Notes under the pieces: generated by a model
The model's database searches: none
Told to the model about the DNA's origin: nothing
The model's input: the letters and a program-made list of their open reading frames with translations, nothing else
DNA from: Utricularia gibba
Taxonomy: Eukaryota; Streptophyta; Magnoliopsida; Lamiales; Lentibulariaceae
Length of the DNA stretch: 23,295 bases
Direction of reading: 5' to 3'
Assembly: GCA_002189035.1 (NCBI GenBank)
Contig: NEEC01000292.1
Span: forward strand, 1 to 23,295
Position numbers and translations under genes: made by a program
Part shown: piece after piece, positions 20,895-23,295 of the stretch
Layout of the letters: each line of letters opens with the position of its first letter
How positions within the stretch are numbered: position 1 is the stretch's first letter

Positions 20895-22421
20895 AATTTA
20901 AACAAATGCATCATTTTTTTAATCGATTTGCATCCAGTTGACCTCATGAGCCATACAGAATCGGGGTCAAGGACCAAGTTCCCAGCGAGACTGGCCGCCA
21001 CAAAACGAGAAGCTGTTCCTTGAAAAACCATGTAGGCAACACCGAAAACCGAACGTTAATAAATACATCACTTTCTTTGCCGGGCTACAACTTACTTTGG
21101 GCCAAGGCCTAAGCTGATCTTTTTCCGGTTCCAAGTGCACCCAAAGACCGCCTTCTCAAGTATAAAGTAAGTTTTGAAAAAATCATGTGGGTGCACGTGA
21201 CATCATAATTTAAACAAATGGATCATTTTTTTTAATCGATTTGCATCCAGTTGACCTCATGAGCCATACAGAATCGGGTCAAGGACCAAGTTCCCAGCGA
21301 GACTGGCCCCACAAAACGAGAAGCGTTCCTTGAAAAACCATGTAGCAGCCCCCGAAAACCGAACGATAATAAATACATCACTTTATTTGCCGGACTACAA
21401 CTTACTTTGGGCCAAGCCTAAGCTGATCTTTTTCCGTTCCAAGTGCCCCCAAGACCGCCTCCTCAGTATAAAGTAAGTTTTGAAAAAATCATGTGGGGTG
21501 CACGTGATATCGCAATTTAAACAAATGCAACATTGTTTTCATCGATTTGCATCCTTTTGTCCTCATGAGCCATAAAGAATCGGGGCCCGGACCAAGTTCC
21601 TAGCGAGACTGGCCGCCACAAAACGAGAAGCTGTTCCTTGAAAAACCATGTAGGCAACACCGAAAACCGAACGTTAATAAATACATCACTTTCTTTGCCG
21701 GGCTACAACTTACTTTGGGCCAAGCCTAAGCTGATCTTTTTTCCGGTTCCAAGTGCACCCAAAGACCGCCTCTCAAGTATAAAGTAAGTTGTTGAAAAAA
21801 TCATGTGGGGTGCACGTGACATCGCAATTTAAACAAATGCATCATTTTTTAATCGATTTGCATCCTTTGACCTCATGAGCCATACAGAATCGGGTCAAGG
21901 ACCAAGTTCCCAGCGAGACTGGCCGCCACAAAACGAGAAGCGGTTCCTTGAAAAACCATGTAGGCAGCCCCCGAAAACCGAACGATAATAAATACATCAC
22001 TTTATTTGCCGGCTACAACTACTTTGGCAAGCCTAAGCTGACCTTTTCCGGTTCCAAGTGCCCCAAGACCGCCTCCTCAAGTATAAAGTAAGTTGTTAAA
22101 AAAATCATGTGGGTGCACGTGACATCCAATTTAAACAAATGCCATTTTTTCATCGATTTGCATCCTTTTGTCCTCATGAGCCATACAGAATCGGGGGACC
22201 AAGTTCCCAGCGAGACTGGCCGCCACAAAACGAGAAGCGTTCCTTGAAAAACCATGTAGGCAGCCCCGAAAACCGAACGATAATAAATACATCACTTTTT
22301 GCCGGACTACAACTTACTTTGGCCAAGCCTAAGCTTCTTTTTCCGTTCCAGTGCCCCCAAGACCGCCTCCTCAGTATAAAGTAAGTTGTTGAAAAAATCA
22401 TGTGGGTGCACGTGATATCGC
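20895..22421 (+). repeat. Blurred zone, five mosaic monomers
   Basis: Monomers start at 20895, 21207, 21514, 21826 and 22128 (312, 307, 312, 302 and 294 bp). The first has an A head, a B middle and an A-like tail closed by gacatcat. The second is A with a B tail patch. The third is B with an A-like ending closed by the hybrid gacatcgc. The fourth and fifth mix both types and are the shortest near-complete copies, with bases missing at many A/B-variable sites (gaagcgttcc, tttttgccgg, ctcagtat, gacatccaat). A and B cannot be assigned cleanly here. Confidence 0.85.
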
Positions 22422-23295
22422 AATTTAAACAAATGCAACATTGTATTCATCGATTTGCATCCTTTTGTCCTCATGAGCCATAAAGAATCGCGGGGCCCGG
22501 ACCAAGTTCCTAGCGAGACTGGCCGCCACAAAACGAGAAGCTGTTCCTTGAAAAACCATGTAGGCAACACCGAAAACCGAACGTTAATAAATACATCACT
22601 TTCTTTGCCGGCTACAACTTACTTTGGCCAAGGCCTAAGCTGACCTTTTTCCGGTTCCAAGTGCCCCCCAAGACCGCCTCCTCAGTATAAAGTATGTTGT
22701 TAAAAAAATCATGTGGGGTGCACGTGACATCGTAATTTAAACAAATGCATCATTTTTTTTAATCGATTTGCATCCAGTTGACCTCATGAGCCATACAGAA
22801 TCGGGGTCAAGGACCAAGTTCCCAGCGAGACTGGCCGCCACAAAACGAGAAGCGGTTCCTTGAAAAACCATGTAGGCAGCCCCGAAAACGAACGATAATA
22901 AATACATCACTTTATTTGCCGGACTACAACTAACTCTCGTGCAAGCCAAACCTTACCTTTGTCCCGTTCCAGGTGCACCCAAAGACCGCCTGCTCAAGTA
23001 TAAAGTAAGTTGTTGAAAAAAATCATGTGGGGTGCACGTGATATCGCAATTTAAACAAATGCAACATTGTATTCATCGATTTGCATCCTTTTGTCCTCAT
23101 GAGCCATAAAGAATCGCGGGCCCGGACCAAGTTCCTAGCGAGACTGGCCGCCACAAAACGAGAAGCTGTTCCTTGAAAAACCATGTAGGCAACACCGAAA
23201 ACCGAACGTTAATAAATACATCACTTTCTTTGCCGGGCTACAACTTACTTTGGGCCAAGGCCTAAGCTGATCTTTTTCCGGTTCCAAGTGCCCCC
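22422..23295 (+). repeat. Regular monomers B, A and a partial B at the window edge
   Basis: B starts at 22422 (312 bp), A at 22734 (314 bp) and B at 23048. The last is cut by the window end after gttccaagtgccccc, with 248 bases present. The type marks are clean again after the blurred zone. Confidence 0.95.

Larger units (their letters stand above)
1..23295. repeat. Tandem satellite array, about 312-bp monomers in an A-B dimeric higher-order repeat
   Basis: The block starting aatttaaacaaatgca recurs about every 310 bases from the first base to the end, always in the same orientation, with about 74 full or partial copies. Two monomer types alternate. A differs from B in the head (tgcatcat + T8 against tgcaacattgtattcatcg), the middle (gaagcgg and cagcccccg against gaagctg and caacaccg) and the tail (gcaagccaaacc against ggccaaggcctaagc; gatatcgc against gacatcgt). 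A-B dimers average about 622 bp. Nothing in the window is unrelated to this repeat, and both edges lie inside the array, so the true array is longer. Arrays like this are typical of centromeric, pericentromeric or subtelomeric heterochromatin in eukaryotes; the location here is inference. The family is not recognised. Confidence 0.98.

Noticed and set aside
1-23295. Dozens of open reading frames of 60-95 codons on both strands
   Set aside because: They are the same few peptides repeated with the satellite period, they shift frame or stop whenever a monomer has an indel, they overlap on both strands, and they match no protein family I recognise. They are chance frames of the repeat, not genes.
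1-23295. CRISPR array
   Set aside because: The repeating unit is about 312 bp with no unique spacers; CRISPR repeats are short and separated by different spacers of similar length.
1-23295. Transposon or retrotransposon origin
   Set aside because: I saw no terminal inverted repeats, LTR ends, target duplications, poly-A tail or transposase/reverse-transcriptase fragments in any frame. The islands contain only satellite pieces.
1-23295. rDNA intergenic-spacer subrepeats or telomeric repeats
   Set aside because: No rRNA-like sequence or TTAGGG/TTTAGGG-type runs are present, and the unit is uniform for 23 kb. Without flanks a spacer origin cannot be strictly excluded, but nothing supports it.
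1-23295. G-quadruplex potential from gggg and ccccc runs
   Set aside because: Each monomer has only isolated runs (gtgggg, gccccc) too far apart to give four close G-tracts.
1-23295. A new gene system hidden between repeats
   Set aside because: Walking from base 1 to the end left no stretch above about 60 bases that could not be assigned to the A or B monomer. There is no room for an unrelated gene.

Overview
The whole 23,295-base window is one tandem satellite-DNA array. I found no unique sequence, protein-coding gene, RNA gene or recognisable transposon. It must come from a eukaryote, since no bacterial or viral region looks like this, but I cannot name the species or the satellite family. 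GC is about 45% and CpG is not depleted (about 0.94 of expectation by hand count in the first monomer).

The array has three nested periods. The basic monomer is about 312 bp, and about 74 full or damaged copies lie head to tail in one orientation. Two monomer types, A and B, about 85% alike by hand alignment, alternate to form a higher-order repeat (HOR) of about 622 bp that is nearly identical from copy to copy. Type A reads tgcatcat + T8 in its head, gaagcggttcc and cagcccccg in its middle, and gtgatatcgc at its end. Type B reads tgcaacattgtattcatcg, gaagctgttcc and caacaccg, and gtgacatcgt. Beneath this, each 312-bp monomer appears to be an old duplication of a half-unit of about 157 bp. 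The implied history is 157, then 312, then 624 bp, by successive doubling.

Layout: regular A-B dimers fill 1-1868, 2180-8401, 8712-10566, 11201-13383 and 15929-20894. They are broken by single A-to-B hybrid monomers (1869-2179, 8402-8711) and by damaged monomers in which pieces of the same satellite are shuffled (10567-10892, 13384-14376, 15236-15704). In 20895-22421 the A and B types blur into each other. The last 874 bases return to the regular pattern and end inside a B monomer.

Many single-base deletions fall exactly at columns where A and B differ (for example ctcaagtat and ctcatgtat giving ctcagtat). This is what a consensus caller or polisher produces when A and B reads are mixed, so part of the apparent diversity, and perhaps the shuffled islands, may be assembly artefact. 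I see no new gene system here. The most interesting real signals are the hidden half-repeat, the CACGTG site kept in every complete monomer, and the uneven conservation along the monomer.
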